Shown here piece after piece: positions 25,901-39,369 of a stretch of DNA of 64,000 bases (position 1 is its first letter; each line of letters starts with the position of its first letter). The stretch covers positions 186,001 through 250,000 of the forward strand of contig VWZL01001979.1 in assembly GCA_013396915.1 (NCBI GenBank), read 5' to 3'. Made by a program: the position numbers and the translations under genes. The DNA comes from Stercorarius parasiticus (taxonomy: Eukaryota > Chordata > Aves > Charadriiformes > Stercorariidae). A model generated the notes under the pieces. That model ran no database searches and was not told where the DNA came from. It saw nothing but the letters and a program-made list of their open reading frames with translations.

Positions 25901-28900
25901 TATGTTATATTGAAATTATCAGGTGGTCAACTTGTTCCAGGGTAACATTTAAACAAATTGATATTTTGCATCCATTGGTCCTAACAGCTTTTGGTTACCG
26001 TAAACACTACCTGAACCCAAATGCTATGTCATTGGAGCTTTAAGTACCTGGTTACGACTTGGGACTAGGCAATACCAGCTGCCAAAGTCATTGATCTTCC
26101 CAGCTACAAAACAAGTTACAAAGCAAGAGACAAAGAGAAACCTGAGGCAAAACTGGGAGAACACTCCCAGTAGCAGAATGAATACTTCTATTGTTAGCTT
26201 CAGATTGCACTACATTTTTCTGCCATTCATAACCGAAGTCATGAAAAGCACCTATTTAAAGCATCCATATTACTGATTTAACAGGGTCATTATCTCAAAG
26301 CAGATCAGATATGAGCATATCAGCCAAATCCTCATAATCGTGTCAACAAAACAAGCTTTTTATGATAGCTATCATCTGAAACACAGTCAAGAGGTTAAAA
26401 GATAGATTACTTTGGTGTGCTTACTTTCTTACTTTTTTAGTAAAAAATAATAAGTTCCTTTAATTAGTCAAGTTTGATGAAAAAATGACAAAGGCTTAAT
26501 TATATGGCCATATTCCCAAATTAGAGAGTTTACCTTACTCTGTTTACATTGGAAATTTATTCTGAAGGAAAAAAAATATTTACTTTAAATAAAATTAATC
26601 TTATTTGCAAGTAGAACCATCTTGCCACTTAAGAGTTTTGAAGTCTGGTGAATTTCTTTCATATACTTTAATTCCGTCCAGACTTTTTATATCTTCTGGT
26701 TTATGAAATGGATTTTGTAATTGGTAAATCCTGGAAGTCAGTTATTGATGTCACACTTGCATTTATACTCCCCAGAAACTAAAGAGATCTAACCACTTCC
26801 TTTTGTTTCACACACTACTCACTCAATTTTGTAACACCAGTGTTAGGCAGTTTGTTCGAAGAAATTACTGCATTTTCAATTGGCTAATGTCATTTGGCCT
26901 TCAGCCTTGCTCCTTACACATGTAAAAATTTCATATTACATCTTGTTATTTATATAAGGAATTGTTTTGATGGTTAAGAAATGCTAACTCACACTTTTAT
27001 GTCAACTAGGACCTTGTATGAGTACTAGTAGCACAGCATCTTCTGCTATCTCCCTCGTAATTTTAGTGTGGATGGAGAGAGGAAAATGGGGAAATCTGGC
27101 TTCAGAGAGCTGCCCTGGAGCATGTATGTCTCAACAAGTTCTTGTCTTCTTCTCATAGAGACAGGTGGTTTTTTTGAAGTTCAATTCATTTATGTTCATA
27201 TCCTCTTTCTGACACTGTTTGTAACTTTAACAGCTCAGGGTTTTATGAGATGAAATCCTTCCTTTTACCCATACTCAGATAAATTACTTCAGATTTCTAC
27301 TATTGCTTTGACCAACCACTGCTTTCTTTAAACGTCAGAGCTTCAAACAAAATCCTCAAACCCACGACTAATATTGTTGCTAGAAATTTACCAATGACTT
27401 GAGACAGACGTTAGTAGGAGCTAAAGGAGAGGACACAAACCTCAAACTTATCTTTATATCATCTGTGTGATTTTGAGTGAATTGTCAAAAGTATGCATAT
27501 ATACCTACTGCAGTTTTGCACAGACAAAGCAGTGATTTCTGTATACTCTGAACATTCAACACATTACATCATTTAATCTTCCGAGAGCCAGACTTTCTTT
27601 TTGTAACTATTCATTTTAAAGTTTACACAAATATTCTGAATTGCTTTTTCTTCTGTTTTCTGCTTTTCGTATGCTAATTCTTTGGGGGGAATAAAAAAAG
27701 GCTTTTTTATTCTCATAAATATGTCACGATCTGTCTTGAGCTTTAGGTTCATTTTCTCAAGCATTTTCTCTTTACCCAAGAGCTGTGACTTCACTTTTAA
27801 AGAAGGAAGGAGAAAAGAGGAAAGGATACAACAGGATTTAAAGCTGTTCTTTTTCTAAATAGTTACTTCAACGAAGATCAGTAGCATATTTTTTCAAATG
27901 TTATGCTAGTGTTTCAAGGCTGCAGGGGGCACTGATGCACTGTATATCTACAGTACTGCAGAGCAAGAGTCAGACAGGATATGATTAAACAGTCCTGCAG
28001 GTTACAGATACAGAAAAAACACATAAACTATTTATAATCAATTTAGGTTTTGAGAAATTAGGTAATTGTAAAATATTTATATGAATTTTGGAGGGGAATT
28101 AATGTTTCTTTTACTGGTAAATATATTTGTTTTTCTGCTGCAATCAAGTACTTGTAGGGATAAGACTGTTTTCTTAACTTTATAACCAAGGTCCCTTGAA
28201 GGATGATATGTCTTTCTAGTGTTGCATTACTTAATATTACAGCCTTAAACAAACAATCCCCAGTCCCTGCAGAAAATAAAATTTTGCTTAGCAGCTCCCC
28301 AGAGAAGGCTGTTTATTTGCTGTTGATAATAACTTGTTTATATATTAATCAGCCAATACAGATACTATCTGATTCACAGACTCATTTAGGTAAGAATGTA
28401 TTACAGCAAGAAAAAACTATATAATTTATCAGTTTATTCACTATTTTCTATTTTAGGACATAAGAATGATGGCATCTAAGATGTAGAGATTTCCTGATAA
28501 TAAGAATGTATGCCAATTTATCACTCAGCAACATATGGTAGACATGCAACATTAGAGTTTAATCTCTTCTGTTTATCTCAGATCTTCATATTTCCTGCAG
28601 TTACAACTGTACTCAGCCTAATAAGTTATGCCTGTCTTGAGAATCCTTTCTAGAAAGACTATGCAGTCTAATTGTAACACAGCAACACATGAAGAAGGCA
28701 ACACTTCAATTGGTAGTTTGCACCAATTATAATCATCATTACTGTTACAGCTTTTTCGGTTTATTACCAATTCTGATGATCTGGTTACAGCCTTCAGCCA
28801 CTGGTTCTAACATGCTGGTCTCTCTTGAGCTAAAGAAACCTCCTCTGTGTCCAGTATTTCTCCTCATTAAAGATATGTGCTATCTTCATATAAACTACAA

Positions 28901-28905
28901 TGACC

Positions 28906-29200
28906 TCAGTCATATTTTAGAAAAGAAGCAAAGAGTCCGAATTCCTGAAGCATCTTTCTGCAAACCTTTCTTAAAAAAACAAACACCAATTTCTTTGAGG
29001 ATTTTTTTAAATTATGCCTTTCATCTTTTGTACTTTTTAGGTACCGCTCCAGTGCACAGCAGTACACAATGCAATACAGTACAACCGATATCACAATCAA
29101 CAGTGTACACAGAAATGAAACTGTCTTCCAGCTTTCTTGTTCAGACACAGAGAAATCACATTTATCATTTTGCTCCAGAAGCTTACATTGAGTTGCTTGT
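28906..29200 (-). other. Minus-strand ORF with a predicted membrane segment, unassigned
   Basis: The minus frame is open from about 29200 to a stop at 28906. It reads a Cys-containing stretch (QCKLLEQNDKCDF), then SEQESWK, then a hydrophobic run of about 20 residues (FLCTLLIVISVVLYCIVYCC), then a basic juxtamembrane region (ALERYLKSTK and KKSSKK). That order resembles a type I membrane protein tail. A long overlapping plus-strand ORF (28689-29213) is probably its shadow or chance. No homologue is recognised and no convincing splice donor is seen, so this is a weak candidate only. Confidence 0.2.
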
Positions 29201-30474
29201 CTACATTAACTAAAAAAAACCTCTCCAGAACATTGTTCTACCTTTGGTGTTTGGCCTGTTTAAAGAAGAACTTAAAATATGAAGTTTTGTACAGAATTAA
29301 TTTCAAAAAAGTTACTACATATTTCCATTTTTCAGGCTTTCCAATTCTTGTAATAATTAAATCTGCAATGTTTGGATGATTTTAGAGGAATTTTATTTTA
29401 TTGAATATACATTTTATAAAGTTAATTGCATATTAATGTATGAAATTTTGATTCATAGGTTCACAATACATATCACTACAATGGACATCTTTTGGATATC
29501 AAAAATACAAGGGACTTTAAAAAAATCTGGTTTTAAAACTTGGATTCTTTAATAATTTTCTGAAATGGACAGTTGTTATTAAAAGTGCTCTGCCAAAGAG
29601 AAGCTTAAACCATCTTTTTTTATTGTAAAAAATGTTCAAAATCTTTTCCAAAAAGTGGAATATTATTTGTGATGGATTTTATTTTCTACAAAAAACACAA
29701 GGCTATGTGATGTTGTTGATTGTTTCACTTTTATCTTCATTAAATGAGATTTTTTCTAACCCACAAATACTTTATAAGTCATGAAGTCCTGTGGTTTATT
29801 TACTGACACAATGAAGGACACAGAATGGATGCCAGCAGAGAGCTGCTAGGCAGAATATAACTGAACTTCCCAACTTTTCCCTTCAGCTTCTGGCTGTTTG
29901 CAGTTGAAGGCAACTCTTATGATTTCTACTCCTGTATCAAATTCAAAAGTGAATCTCAAAGATGACAAAAATCAAAGAGAAAGTATTATACTGATTCAAG
30001 CTTCCAGTAGGCAAATTATTCCGTTCAGTATGACTCTCATTCTTACTCATTCTATCTAATATACCTCTCTTCACAATACATTCTGGTATAATAACAAGAA
30101 CAACTACGTCTCCATTATGAGGCACTGTCTGCACGTAACTTGGATGTCATGGAAACCTGCTCCAATATTTAATTATTTGTGAGTATATAACAAAACATTT
30201 TTTTCTCTACAGATTGCTGTAATTGGAATGACATCAAATGCTCGCACTAAAGCTAAATGTGACTGTAGTCCAATAAAGAAAGCATCCACGATAATTTCTT
30301 CTGCTATTCGATTCTTTTTAGACAATTCCTTCTGTTATACACTTAGCTTTTTTGAACCACTGCTCATAAAAAATTTAAGAGTAGATATATATGGAAATAT
30401 TCTTGAAGCAGAATTCTGTCAAACCATCCCTGCACCCATCTGCAACTTTTAAACGGGCAGAAAAAATTTAGATT

Positions 30475-30523
30475 ATTTTTTTTATTCTAAGAGAGCATTT
30501 TTTCTATTCTAAGAGAGTAGAAG
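30475..30523 (+). repeat. Short imperfect tandem duplication
   Basis: TATTCTAAGAGAG occurs twice about 24 bp apart, each after a T-rich run. Confidence 0.8.
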
Positions 30524-31787
30524 AAGAGAGGTTTATTATTCACATACCTGTCTGGCTAGAAGCCCAAGTGATTATTTCAGGAAGCTACTGAACCATACTA
30601 CTTGATGTCTTGTGTCACTAAAATAATTTTTCTTAAGCATTAAGGTAAAGTTTCCAAAGAGCACTGCAATGGCTATGACACATGATATTATTAATGCTGT
30701 GAAAAAATAGGTACTGAATTTTTAAGAACTTTGAAAAATGGCTTTAAATTTAGTTTTTATTTTGTGAATCTGCTCCACTTTTATAGGAAAGTTAGGATGT
30801 TCTCAATCCAATCCTTTTTTTTTTTAATTCCAGGAAAAGGAATTTATAATTTGTTTTTAGGGGAAGCTGTGCTGAAATCTGAAAGTGAAAAAGTTACATT
30901 CATTCATGAGAAAATGAGTCTTTCTCATAAATCTTAAAAGTTTTACATTTCAGAAGCTAATCATGTTCAAGCACAGTTCTTGTCTGAATGGCAGAATTTC
31001 TAGGGAAGTATAAATACTCAAAGCAATTTGGCAGAAGGTAATGGACACTATGATTAACCTAGAGAAACCCAAAGTGTTGTGGCAATCTGTAGGGTTCCTG
31101 GAACTATGATCTTTGATGTAAAGCAAAAAAGGGGTCCTCCTCATTTGCTGGAGCTAAAAATATACCTCTGAAATCCTACACTTCTCTACGTGTCAGATTA
31201 CCATATAACCCACAGGTAAGAAAGGCTGAAAGACTGCAAAAAGGCTTTTAGGCTATCTTGCCAGCCTCCTAGTTCCGATCACTCTTGACACTGGAGAAGC
31301 TCCAAGTACAGAGAATTCATTGTGTTGTCCTTTAGACTATAACGCCTCTCAGAATTTCTGCACCACTCCATGGTGGTTCACTGAGCTCTGTCACATCCTT
31401 AACTCTCTTATCTCCTGTGTAAGAACTTGAGATGGTCTACTGAACAGGCTCCTGATAGGCAATCTCTCATATTTCCACGTTTTAAGAATGTGTGTGATGT
31501 GCCGTGGATGGATACAGTGACTTTATACACTAATCACAGTTTGTGGCACTTTGAATCTACCACTCGATGTAAAGACGCCAAAGCAGATAGAAACTTTTTG
31601 TTGTAATAAAAGTCTCCAACACATATTTCTCCTTCCTAAACTATTTACGTAACCAATTTTGTTCTATACTATGAGTATCCTGATTAAAGCTTCACACTTT
31701 TTACTGATGTATAAAGGAATCAATTTATTTGCAATGGTTAAGTATTTGGGGTGAAAGAAGCTTTATAAATTCTGTTAATAAATTTCG

Positions 31788-31829
31788 TAATCATTAGATT
31801 AATCATTAGAGTAATCATTTCGTAATCAT
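31788..31829 (+). repeat. Four regularly spaced TAATCAT units
   Basis: TAATCAT begins at 31788, 31800, 31812 and 31823, giving spacings of 12, 12 and 11 bp. The first two are TAATCATTAGA. The units contain homeodomain-like TAAT/ATTA cores, but function is not implied. Confidence 0.85.
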
Positions 31830-34443
31830 AGAGTAAGAATCACCAGTAACTGGAGATTTTCAATATTGCATAACTGCACTAAAATGGATACAAAGTGTGA
31901 CATGAGCACAAAATAGCATTTCTCCAGCACTGGAACATTTTCTTTAGAACATGAAACAAATACGTTCTAAAATAATGAACTACATATGAACAGTAGTAGA
32001 AAGACAATTTAATTAAAAAATCTATAAGTCTTATTCATAACAAAATTTCCTTTCTGTGCAACTGTGTCAGAGTGTTTTCCAAAATATCTGAGATATTATT
32101 TATTTGCAGTAACACACTGCCTCAGACTTATGCATTGACATGCATACATTGACATATAAACTTGCAAATGGCTCCTTGATAGAAACAGAAGAAAAAAACG
32201 CATGGTGTCTTTTAAGCTTGTCTTATTAGCTTCCATGCAGGTAATTCCTGGCAATTCCAGCAGAAATCAAAATCTCATTGCAATTTTTCATTACAGACAC
32301 AGTAACGGACAGTGACTGCCACTGAATTCTGTTGACAGAATTAAGAAATGATCCTCTGTTGCTATAGTGCACATGCCTAAAGTTAGAGAAGTGTAAGTAA
32401 GGTCAAGATAAACATCACGAAAAATTATTTTTAGTCTTTTAGAAATAGAGAGTTGCCCCAAGAAAGACTGGTGTTAGTTTTGTGATATGCTGATGAGAGG
32501 CAACTTCTTCCAGAAATAGGGAGAGAAACGAAATATTTACAAACACACATTATCTCACCTGCATGTATTTGACACACGGATTTGTCTAATATCCATCACA
32601 AACAATTTCACCAAATACTTCAAAAAACTGAGCTAAAGGCTTACACAACAATTTAAGTGATTTTGAGGATTTATAACAGTAGGAAAGACTAGATCTGTCA
32701 TGGTTTTTTTTTTTCCTTTTTCAACATTGACGTCTGCATCACTGAAAAGCCACCATCTGAACAGGAATGCCAAAGGAGGAAGAAAAGGTAACAGAAAAAA
32801 ACCCAGAATTCATATACATATGCAGAAGAGAAAGAAAATTGCACAAGACAGCAAAACTCATAAATGTAGAGAAAACATTGCAAACAAATTTTGTAAAAGA
32901 TGAGGGAAATCAAGAATGGCAAATCAAGCAAAGAGGATGAAAGTATATAAAAGCAATTCAGGCACTGGAAAAGGAGGAAGTGGCAATTAGAAACACACAA
33001 AAAAGGTCATCAGCCAATAAGAAAATAAATGTATAAAGAAGAACAAATGCTTGTTATCAGTCTCTGTGTTAAAATTGCACTGAATTCTTATTAACATAAT
33101 ACCATATATGTGATGACTACATGTGAATGATATTTCTGAAGCTTTATTTTCACTTCTGTATTTCAGAAACTTTTAGTCCAATGTTTACGCTAATCACAGA
33201 AAACACAGAAAAGCTGTTAAATAAATAAAACTGAATAGTGCTAATACTATTTTTCATTTGATCATTTTCTTCTACAGTGTTGAACACTGTATCTTTTTTT
33301 TTTCTGTTTCAGAATTAAGCACATAGCTCTAAATTGTAAATGAAAAAATATGAGCGCGACTACCTATGCTGAGATGTAAGAATATAACTTAAAAGTATAA
33401 TAATCTCTTTGACATATAACAGAAGCGCAAGGTTTCTCATCGGGTCTTGCATTTATTCATAAATTAAGATGTAAGTAGACAGAAGAGTTTAAGTTTGGAA
33501 CTCTGTGATTTCCCCTTCAGGCGTACATTTGATTGAATTTAAGTTTTTCAGCTCAGGTGGATTCATATGAAGAAACTTCTTAATCTCACCTGAGTCTTGT
33601 AAGGACTCTTACGATAAACTCTAACATACAGTATGCACCACCATAAGCACTTTTCCTTTTCCAGGTGTTAAATGGTAACCAATTTCACAACCAGCTGAAA
33701 AATAACTTTCAATAGGCCCAACTTTCCACTTTCCAAAATATGCAGTTCATTCCAAAGACAGAAATCAAACGTCTCAGACGCATGGTGTCAGATGCTCCAA
33801 ATTGTGATGTTTTATAATATTCTTAAAAAGCAGGAAATTCCATAGAGGAAGAGACAGGCTGAGAAATTGCACAGGAGACTGAACTTCACAAAGCTGTCAG
33901 GGGTCTGTTGGGATGTTTCTAAAAATATCAGAAAACTACAGAATGGAAAGGGGAATACTCACACATAAGGAAGGGGATTTAGAGCTTGTTGGAAAGTGGG
34001 TAAGTGAGCGGAAAGTGGAACTGAGGGCTTACTGAAAACATGGAGAGATCTCCAAAATGTATTGCATAGCTCCTGAGAAAATTGCCATGCATTAGGGAAC
34101 CCATCAGTCCTCTTGATGGAACGGAACTTGGGTAATGCATGTTCAAGAGCCTCTTTCCTAAATGCAAATAGCAATCAGAGCCTTTGCTGAAATGAAGCTC
34201 TATTTCAGCCTGGAAAAAACATCTTAAGATAAATTAACAGCAAAATGAAATCTTTAAAAAAAATCAACCGAAAATCTGTCCAATGGGCAGTAATGAAGAA
34301 CTCAGCTTATTAGCTCCTGTCTGTGAGTGCAAATCAGCCGTGTGCATTTGCATTCATCAGTAAGACTCCTCTTAGGAAAACAGCAAACAGTCTTTTTCTG
34401 TTTGCCGGTAAGGAATTTTTTTAAAAGGAACAAATCATGGCTT

Positions 34444-34526
34444 AGATAGATATATGTATATGCATATGCATCTATGTATGCATATTTATATTTGTATGTA
34501 TATATTTTATCTATGTGTGTGTATTT
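34444..34526 (+). repeat. AT-rich microsatellite
   Basis: TAGATAGATATATGTATATG followed by degenerate TATG/CATA repeats and a short GT run. Simple-sequence repeat in the intron. Confidence 0.85.
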
Positions 34527-37500
34527 GGAACCTTTGAATTTACTACGTGCAGTAAACTCTTACAGGAATAGAAAGCAGTCCTAGCTCCCAGACACTAACA
34601 CAGAAGTGAGCTGCAGTAAACACCAGCTTTTAATACTGGGACTCAAAGCTTAATTTATATATGTCATCTGTATTCTACCTGAAAGTGATAGTCATTTTTC
34701 CTGCAAATCTATTCCATTTTCTGAAACACTTACAGAAGCTTTATATTGTATTAACACATCACAAGTATCTTGCTTGCTCCGGAAGTAGGAAAAAATAAAA
34801 AAAGATTTCATTTCTTAACAGGATCTGTTATTTCCAATTGTCTCTTCTGCTACTGTTGGCCATCATATAATCTCTTTCAAAATTGCCTATATAGTCATAG
34901 CTCTGAGACAGGAATAGTTTAAACAATCTTAACACAAACTTTGACAAGATTTAGGTAAGTATGTAGTCTAGCATAATTCTAGAAAACTAGCTATTGGAGA
35001 CTGACCTTTACTAATTGATATGATTCCATTATAACCTTTCCTGAAAGCAAAAGCTGCATAACTCAGAGCACTTTTATGGCTGCAAATCTACTTCTCAGAG
35101 AGTCAAGCTTAAATTCATTCTCCTGCCCAGACCATTATTCTGCCATTTCTTATTCCACTTTGGTTACGTCTTATGGCAGGGAGCTCTGATGAGCCCTCAG
35201 TGCAACACACCCCTCCTACTGTTCTCTCCTCCCCGTGGTATCATTTGTTGTCGTGTATCTATGAGGTCCAGGCTTAAACATTGATGCATGTGATTAGCAG
35301 AAAATCTGGGCCATGGCCTTACAGATTAACGGAGTCGAAGACCCATGCTTGAAACCTCAGTGCTTCTGAGCATGCACAGAAATCCTGCATCTTTCAGAAT
35401 GATTAGGGTTATTGCAAGTTTTAAGGTCTTTGATCTTATTCAATTGCCCAGTGCTGCCTTTACCAACTGTCCTCTTGAATTTAAGCAGAATTCAGTACCT
35501 GCTTCCAAAATTACATGAAAGGCAATTTCCATGTTGTCCACATCTCCCATTTAGTTCTACCAAGTTAAAATAATTCTCCCTCCTTTGCAGTCTATGAAAT
35601 TTGCATTACAAAATATGAATGCTTAAGTGCCAAACAGCATTCTTGCCCTATATATTTAGGGCATTTTTGACAGCAGATAGTCAGATATGTATGCCAGTGA
35701 AATTCATGTTATGGCTTAGTTTTTTACATTTCTTCTGAAAAATTTTTAAACAGTAACCTACATTGCATTGATCTCTAAGATAAGCAACGTGGAGTATATA
35801 ATATCCTATGGAAGGTACTGACTTGTCCTGAAGTAGTGATGCCTATAGTTTTGAAAAGGTTAATGAACTGTATCTAAAATTTGTTTTTGAAAGCTCTCTA
35901 TATTCCTTGCACATATTAGCTCATCCTTTTTGGTATTTTAAAATTCAAATAGACGCAGATAAAAAAATGGCAGAACACATTTGAGTAAATTTCAAACCTA
36001 TTAAAAATTCATAACCTTAAAATTCACTCACAAGCCCATACACTTTAAGACGTTTCTGTATGTGTCCCTTTGGCTCACGTACACCACAATAATGAAGTAA
36101 TCCATGCTGCTGGGGCACCAAGAAGTAAAAACCCTGGCAGGGTAACTGAATGCCACTAGAGTACGGCTAAAAATGCAAAATCAGGGGCATTCAAAAGGAT
36201 TAAAAATCGAAAACCAGGTGATCATAGGTAGAAGGTCAATTAAAGAAAAATTACAACAGCAAGAGCAGAAATACTTAGTGGCACTGGATGATAAATACAG
36301 GGATGTTCTTACAGGAAGAAATTGGATTGCTTTGTCTGCCAAATTGTAGAGTACTCTGTTACTGCCAGGCAGCTCCAACTGTAGCAATATTGCATCAACA
36401 GAACCATATGAATTCTGCAAACACGATGTAAGTACACCAGGCTTTCTAGCATTCAGCAGCTACTAATATTTGTAACATATATAATCCCTTACTGCCCTAT
36501 TTAAGCAACTTCAAGCACTTTCTCCTTTCTTCTCAAAATAAATGCCTCTTCCCAAGAAGCCTGTCTTGCAAAATCAGAATGGCAGCTGGGCTTCCTGGAT
36601 GCTTTCTGGGAAGCAGAATTTATATGTAAGGATTGATGACGGTCAGGATGCACGTGGGTTATACCTAAAGTGAGGAGCAAAGGATGCTGCAAGCTGCCAT
36701 GTGTGGGCAGATGCGAAATTCATGTGTCACAGGGCAGGGATTTACACCCGTAACTGTTTGTTAAATGCACTTAGAGAACATCCTCCAAACAAAATGCCTT
36801 GAGGAACTCAAAGGGTGCAAAAATTTATTTCTTCATCAAGTTTGGACAAGGAGATGACACTGAACTGCTCTTCTAAATAAAAATGGTGGCAGGTCTGTGC
36901 AGTGTAACAAGCCGAAATTTATATTCAGAGTAAGTTTTACTGGTAAAAGCTTAGATGCCTAGGACTTAAGGCAGGTGGTTGATTAGATAATGGGTTTGAT
37001 GTTTACAGTCCTTTCATAACTTTGAGTGTGATGTGTGTAAGTTCATTAAGGGGCTTGTGGTAGGAGTGCAGAGTCCAGATCTCATGGATCTTTCATTAAC
37101 GATCCACTGAAAGCTAGTTACCACTAGCTTTCTAACATACTGTTTAAATAAGCACACAAACATCAATTAAACTATTTTGTAAATTTTAGGGAAAAAAATT
37201 TAAGCCATATGTAAAAAGGCTTACGCAAAATTCTCCAGGGATATAGGACGTATGTTCTATGACTAAAATCATACTCTTTTCTGAAAGTCTTCATGATTTA
37301 CAAATGCCATTCACCTCTACTTACTTTTGTTTTCCACTTTCCCACATTCAACACTTTTATATGAAAGAATAGAATCCTAATCTACAGCATTGTCTTTGCA
37401 TAGCCTTTTATTTCAGTCAATGCATGACCACAGCAATGTGAATATGCAAAAATGAAACCAAATGGGTTTTTTTTTATGTATTCAGAAACAATGCTTTCCA

Positions 37501-37914
37501 GATTTTCAACATCTCATACATAGTAAATGTAGCAGCAAGTCATCTGGATTTGTTACAAGACTAATGGAAATCCCCAAACCATGAGTAGAAACACAACTGG
37601 CACATCACCCCACTTCCCACTGCTGTGTTTTGTTGCAGATTATCTTGCTTAGTACAGTGTGTTTCAGCATTCATTGGGTGAAAACTCACTCTAAATAAGC
37701 TGTCAAGCTTAGTTGAACTACTCTGCAAAAAGCATCTTACATAAAGAAAAGGCTTCAGAAGCATTATAGGAAGCACAATATCCATCTATATAATAATTTT
37801 TTTTTTCTGTAACTATGGTTGAAATTATCTAAAATGGTCACCCTTTTTAAGGAAGAAAGCAAAATCATCACAAATACTTCCTTCTGATTTGAAAAGGCAC
37901 AGAGGGTAGTTTAC

Positions 37915-38027
37915 CTGCAATTGTCAACATTATTTCTTCCCACAGCATTAGAGAAGTTGAAAGGTCCCACATTATTGATTTCTATGACTTGTATACAGCC
38001 AGTGAAATTGTAGACAGGTCCAGACAT
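37915..38027 (-). CDS. EYS: EYS exon: C-terminal end of the first C-terminal-region LamG domain
   Basis: This is the exon just upstream of the EGF exon in transcript order. On the minus strand the acceptor is TTTTCTCCTTTGTAG before ATGTCTGG, and the donor is TTGCAG then GTAAAC, both strong. The 113 bp give 37 open codons plus AG. That AG joins the G that opens the next exon to make Arg. The peptide carries YNFTGCIQVIEINN and ends near NNVDNC. This is the last beta-strand region of a laminin-G domain, with the two cysteines of its terminal disulfide. NFT and NFS are possible N-glycosylation sites. The segment resembles the human LamG1 end, where I recall NFTGCIEVIEINN followed by a Cys and then Arg. 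The ATG at the start is an internal Met codon, not a translation start. LamG domains of EYS act outside the cell and may bind glycans of matriglycan type; that last role is inferred from family work. Confidence 0.92.
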
Positions 38028-38176
38028 CTACAAAGGAGAAAATGCACAGAGTTCTTTTTCTGGTTGTCATTGCCATCAGTTTTAAAAATAATTAAGTTAC
38101 TGCAAAAGATTTGTAACATAATTTAACCCTACTCCTGAAGAACCCTCCTGGCCTCCATTTTTTCTCTAACGACATT

Positions 38177-38191
38177 AAAAAAAAAAAAAAA
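38177..38191 (+). repeat. A homopolymer
   Basis: An uninterrupted run of about 15 A about 150 bp upstream (in transcript order) of the LamG-end exon acceptor. Confidence 0.9.
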
Positions 38192-38957
38192 TTGAATGTG
38201 AAAAGAAATTACAGCAAGGTAAGCAGTACTGACTTAAAAATAAACTCATAAAGTTTTGGACACACAGACAGCACCATAGATATAGTGAGACACCAGCAAA
38301 ATGTGGAATTCTCTAAAATTAGTTAGGTATTTATTTTTTATAGATGAAAACAGGTCATGGGGAGTGGCAAACAAGGAAGCTTTGAAAAGTCTACTTTTAA
38401 GTTTACTGCTTCCCTGCTCAAAGATATCTAGTACCATTAATAATGTTTCAAAGATAGCAAAGGACCTATTAAAAATGGCAATCACTGTAGGGACAGTGAA
38501 AAAACACAGAACAATAAATGCATATCTCACCATCTAAGCAAATAACACTGACACAATATGTTGAGAAATGTTCTAATATATAAACAAACCACCCAAAATG
38601 AAGCAACTGAGTCCTTATGAACTGGACCACTGGACTGGAACAGGTTCCTGGTCACACCAGATCACAGGTACCTGTCCTTGGGGCCACATAAGAGGTAAGA
38701 CGCCATAGTTTATATAATAAATTTCATGCCAAAATAGGAAAAAAAAGTACTGCTAGAACTGTCCATGAAATGAAAGTTATTGACACATTTGAATGGGGCA
38801 TTGGGGGACTACTCAGGAAGAAAACATGGTAACGGTGGAAGAGGATATGACATGAAGCACTAAGTGGTGGCTGGTCATAAACCCATAAGAGGAGAAGCAA
38901 GCCTTGGCTTGGTCCTTAACACTGCAGAGGACCCGTTCCTAACACTGAGCATGAAGT

Positions 38958-38989
38958 CAGGTTTAGGTACCTGCAGGTTTAGATACCTG
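38958..38989 (+). repeat. 16-bp tandem duplication
   Basis: CAGGTTTAGGTACCTG is followed at once by CAGGTTTAGATACCTG, differing at one base. Confidence 0.9.
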
Positions 38990-39369
38990 CAGAAGCAACA
39001 GAAAAAAAGCCATAAAGGACATCATTTTGTACAGGAACACTACATAAAAATGAAGAGACTTTTTAAAAGGAAATTCAAAGGAATATCCCAAAGGGTAAAG
39101 CACATGCAGATGAATACTTAAACTATCAGAGATTCACATAAAATGTAAATAAACTACTAGGAAAAAATAAAGACTTTAGAGACCCTCAAAAACCGGAATA
39201 TTTAAATAGCAGGGTAGAAAATGTTTATAAAGGCTAAAATACATCCTTTAAAAGTTGAAGTCATGTCCAAATGAAGAAAAATAGGAAGTTATATAAATGT
39301 TGGCAGTAAAAATCCAATAAAGGAGGCCAAGTAAAGAAAAATAAAAAGATCTTGAGGAACAATTTGCTA

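Larger units (their letters stand above)
15890..37914 (-). other. EYS: EYS intron between the LamG-end exon and the EGF exon (about 22.0 kb)
   Basis: The intron is bounded by the donor GTAAAC below 37915 and the acceptor TATCCTTTCAG above 15889. Both flanking exons have matching phase, so I infer no coding exon was skipped. It holds a nested CR1 pair at 19610-20150, a purine-rich strand at about 17330-17760, a moderately GC-rich patch at about 18640-18870, a pyrimidine-rich patch at about 24130-24330, a coding-like patch at 22382-22995, an AT microsatellite near 34.45 kb and several short tandem repeats. Large parts, including 29.3-31.7 and 34.6-37.9 kb, show nothing I can name. Confidence 0.85.

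Noticed and set aside
28689..29213. Longest plus-strand ORF (174 codons)
   Set aside because: No domain, repeat or codon pattern recognised; it lies opposite the more protein-like minus-strand frame and in AT-rich intron, so it is likely a shadow or chance.
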